A DNA stretch of 6,208 nt from a bacterium. Lineage in GTDB: Bacteria; 4484-113; JALSIF01. The first letter of the stretch is position 1, and each line of letters opens with the position of its first letter. The notes beneath the pieces were generated by a model. It saw only the letters and a program-made list of their open reading frames with translations. It was not told the DNA's origin and did not search any database. A program made the translations under genes and the position numbers. The stretch spans positions 1 through 6,208 of the forward strand of contig JALSIF010000024.1 of NCBI GenBank assembly GCA_026981635.1. Direction: 5' to 3'. This document shows positions 4,996-6,208 of the stretch, in pieces.

Positions 4996-5745
4996 CTACA
5001 CCTCCACTGGTAAAGGACGAGAAAGGTGGACCGATTGTGGAGTCACCTCGGCCTGCCAGACCACCATCTCCACCCCGGCCGCCAGCGCCTCACGGAAGAG
5101 GCGGCCATAGTCGGGGTCGATCTGGTCGGCGGTGGAGAAGCGCTCGGCATCACCCCGCCCCACCAGGTAGAAGTTAACCGCCCGCTGCCCCCGCCGCACA
5201 ATCTCCATCAGTTCCCTCAGGTGCCTTTGCCCCCGGGTGGTGACCGCATCGGGGAAGAGGGCGGTCCCCCGCCCGTCGGTCATGGTCACATTCTTGGCCT
5301 CCACAAAGCATAGGGTGCCGCGGGGAAACTCTGCCGGGTCAAAGCCTCCCCTGACCCTGACTATCTCCTCTGGCCCCAAAAGGAGGTCCAGCCGGCTCTC
5401 CCCCACCTTCACCTCCCGCCGGTGGGCGCGGTAGCCGGAAAGCTCCCCCACCATCCCGCTCCTCAGCCCCTCCAGCAGGAGGGGGACGGGAAGGCCGGTG
5501 TCCACCGAGACCAGAAAGCGCTCGTCCTCCTCGGCGGTGGTGAGCTTCAGGGTCCACTTGAGCCGGCGGCTCGGGCGGTCGGCGGGCTCCACGTAGCAGG
5601 GCCGGCCGAAGGCCAGACATCCCTTCATGGAGCCGCTGTTGGGACAGAATACCTCCACCCGTCGGCCGTCCAACTCCACCAGGCAGATGAAGCGCTTGTA
5701 GCGGTCCCTCAGTATCCCTCTGGCCAGGGGTGGGTCAAACTCCAT
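4996..5745 (-). CDS. sfsA: SfsA family nuclease-like protein (sugar fermentation stimulation protein)
   Basis: The protein has 249 residues, close to the usual family length. Family motifs occur in order: RYKRFICLVELDGR (15-28), VFCPNSGSMKGC (32-43), SRLDLLL (117-123), FVEAKNVTM (147-155), LFPDAVTTRGQRHLREL (163-179) and a C-terminal DPDYGRLFREALAAGVEM block. Asp120 with Glu149-x-Lys151 fits the PD-(D/E)XK nuclease core assigned to SfsA. The E. coli name comes from a maltose-metabolism effect and DNA binding, and the true substrate is unsettled. The protein is cytoplasmic. It is first of three same-strand genes, followed after 7 bp by the exported propeller gene. The ATG at 5745 has no SD but has GATAAT 6 bases upstream, so the mRNA is probably leaderless. 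Confidence 0.93.
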   Translation of the reverse strand: MEFDPPLARGILRDRYKRFICLVELDGRRVEVFCPNSGSMKGCLAFGRPCYVEPADRPSRRLKWTLKLTTAEEDERFLVSVDTGLPVPLLLEGLRSGMVGELSGYRAHRREVKVGESRLDLLLGPEEIVRVRGGFDPAEFPRGTLCFVEAKNVTMTDGRGTALFPDAVTTRGQRHLRELMEIVRRGQRAVNFYLVGRGDAERFSTADQIDPDYGRLFREALAAGVEMVVWQAEVTPQSVHLSRPLPVEV

Positions 5746-5751
5746 CCCCCA

Positions 5752-5757
5752 ATTATC
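5752..5757 (-). promoter_or_regulatory. -10 box GATAAT of the leaderless sfsA promoter
   Basis: GATAAT reads from 5757 to 5752 on the minus strand, with exactly 6 bases (TGGGGG) before the sfsA ATG at 5745. The expected transcription start is the A of ATG. It lies 10 bases from the oppositely oriented -10 box of the ferredoxin gene. No clear -35 is visible. Confidence 0.6.
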
Positions 5758-5764
5758 ACCCTGA

Positions 5765-5773
5765 TGCTAGACT
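5765..5773 (+). promoter_or_regulatory. Extended -10 element TGCTAGACT for the ferredoxin gene
   Basis: TG-C-TAGACT is an extended -10 (TGn followed by a hexamer with four of six consensus bases) ending 17 bases before the ATG at 5791. A start near 5780 would leave a leader of about 11 bases holding CAGGAG as a short-spaced SD. The missing -35 is consistent with an extended -10 promoter. Confidence 0.45.
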
Positions 5774-5790
5774 TTTGCAGGGCAGGAGCC

Positions 5791-6042
5791 ATGACCTACG
5801 TAATCTGCGAACCGTGCATCGGAGTTAAGGACGCCAGTTGCGTTGAGGTCTGCCCGGTGGAATGCATCCACGAGGCGGCCGAGATGTTCTTCATTGACCC
5901 GGAGATCTGCATTGACTGTGGAGCCTGCGAGATCGCCTGTCCGGTTAATGCCATCTTCCCCGAGGACGAGGTCCCCGAGGAGTGGAAGAGCTACATTGAG
6001 CTAAACGCCAAGCTCACCGAGGAACTGGTGGACAAGACCTAG
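5791..6042 (+). CDS. Seven-iron ferredoxin ([3Fe-4S][4Fe-4S])
   Basis: The protein has 83 residues and is cytoplasmic, an electron carrier. Cys9, Cys17 and Cys50 match the [3Fe-4S] ligands, and Cys21, Cys40, Cys43 and Cys46 the [4Fe-4S] ligands, each one position after Azotobacter vinelandii FdI numbering, which omits Met1. Cys25 corresponds to FdI's free Cys24, and Cys6 is an additional cysteine. The N-terminal ICEPCIGVKDASCVEVCPVE and the later VPEEWKSYIE closely resemble the Thermus-type ferredoxin. The frame is open far upstream to 5422, but that part is antisense to sfsA. The ATG at 5791 gives the family's normal N-terminus and has AGGAG just before it. A corrinoid adenosyltransferase gene follows after 45 bp. 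Redox partners are not shown by the sequence. Confidence 0.95.
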   Translation: MTYVICEPCIGVKDASCVEVCPVECIHEAAEMFFIDPEICIDCGACEIACPVNAIFPEDEVPEEWKSYIELNAKLTEELVDKT

Positions 6043-6087
6043 CCCCCTGTCCCCTCTCATCAAGCGGGCGCTAAGCTCTGTCTAGCC

Positions 6088-6208
6088 ATGGTTCGCATCT
6101 ACACCCGCACCGGCGACCGGGGAGAGACCGGCCTCATAGGTGGGAGGAGGGTCTCCAAGGCCCACCCCCGCATCGGGGCCTACGGCACGGTGGACGAACT
6201 CAACTCCC
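6088..6208 (+). CDS. PduO-type cob(I)alamin adenosyltransferase, N-terminal part only
   Basis: Forty codons are visible before the right edge. They begin [19 protein letters not shown] and continue with [20 protein letters not shown]. The TRTGDxGxTGL and [19 protein letters not shown] motifs are the ATP-binding N-terminus of the PduO/MMAB family, which transfers the adenosyl group of ATP to cob(I)alamin to make coenzyme B12. It is cytoplasmic and usually trimeric. The family is normally about 170-200 residues, so most of the gene lies outside the window. No SD is visible before the ATG. A weak TAAGCT at 6072-6077 might be a -10, or the gene may be read through from the ferredoxin gene. The preceding ferredoxin could help reduce the corrinoid, but only adjacency suggests it. 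Confidence 0.93.
   Translation, partial: MVRIYTRTGDRGETGLIGGRRVSKAHPRIGAYGTVDELNS

Noticed and set aside
5422-5790. Long N-terminal extension of the ferredoxin frame
   Set aside because: The extension is antisense to sfsA; the family N-terminus begins at 5791 with an adjacent AGGAG.

Overview
The window is a gene-dense, GC-rich bacterial chromosome segment. Two proteins look like secreted solutes or lipoprotein-free exported proteins, and one looks like an outer-membrane beta-barrel (DUF3187), so a diderm bacterium is suggested. The ferredoxin is of the Thermus/Azotobacter seven-iron type. Several first-in-operon genes appear to be leaderless: a -10 box lies exactly 6 nt before the ATG and there is no Shine-Dalgarno (SD) sequence. 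These traits fit Deinococcota or a deep-branching candidate lineage such as Bipolaricaulota, but the sequence alone does not settle the taxon.

Layout, left to right. (A) 1-1096, minus strand: two exported proteins of unknown function. The upstream one (593-1096) starts at a leaderless promoter and the downstream one runs off the left edge. (B) 1155-1226, plus strand: tRNA-Ala(CGC) with the G3:U70 identity pair. (C) 1243-2662, minus strand: a compact metal cassette transcribed in the order CsoR-family repressor, MerT-MerP fusion transporter, small thioredoxin-like protein. The promoter carries a C-tract/G-tract inverted repeat like operators of the CsoR family. No MerA, MerB or MerR is present. 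(D) 2750-5745, minus strand: an apparent three-gene operon of sfsA, an exported WD40-like beta-propeller protein, and a DUF3187 outer-membrane protein. Its genes are 7 and 10 bp apart. (E) 5791-6208, plus strand: a 7Fe ferredoxin followed by the start of a PduO-type cob(I)alamin adenosyltransferase, divergent from sfsA across a 45-bp two-way promoter region.

How the parts work together. In block C the repressor probably senses a thiophilic metal ion, and the transporter binds and moves it; mercury is the best guess from the MerT/MerP architecture, copper the alternative. The small thiol protein would handle the metal or protect thiols inside the cell. In block D the propeller and the barrel are probably envelope partners, but their role is unknown. 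In block E ferredoxin could supply electrons for corrinoid reduction before adenosylation, but this link is inferred from adjacency only.

No stretch longer than 300 bases lacks a gene. The longest gaps (496-592, 1097-1154, 2663-2749) hold promoters and inverted repeats. I found no CRISPR array, insertion sequence, rRNA or convincing rho-independent terminator.
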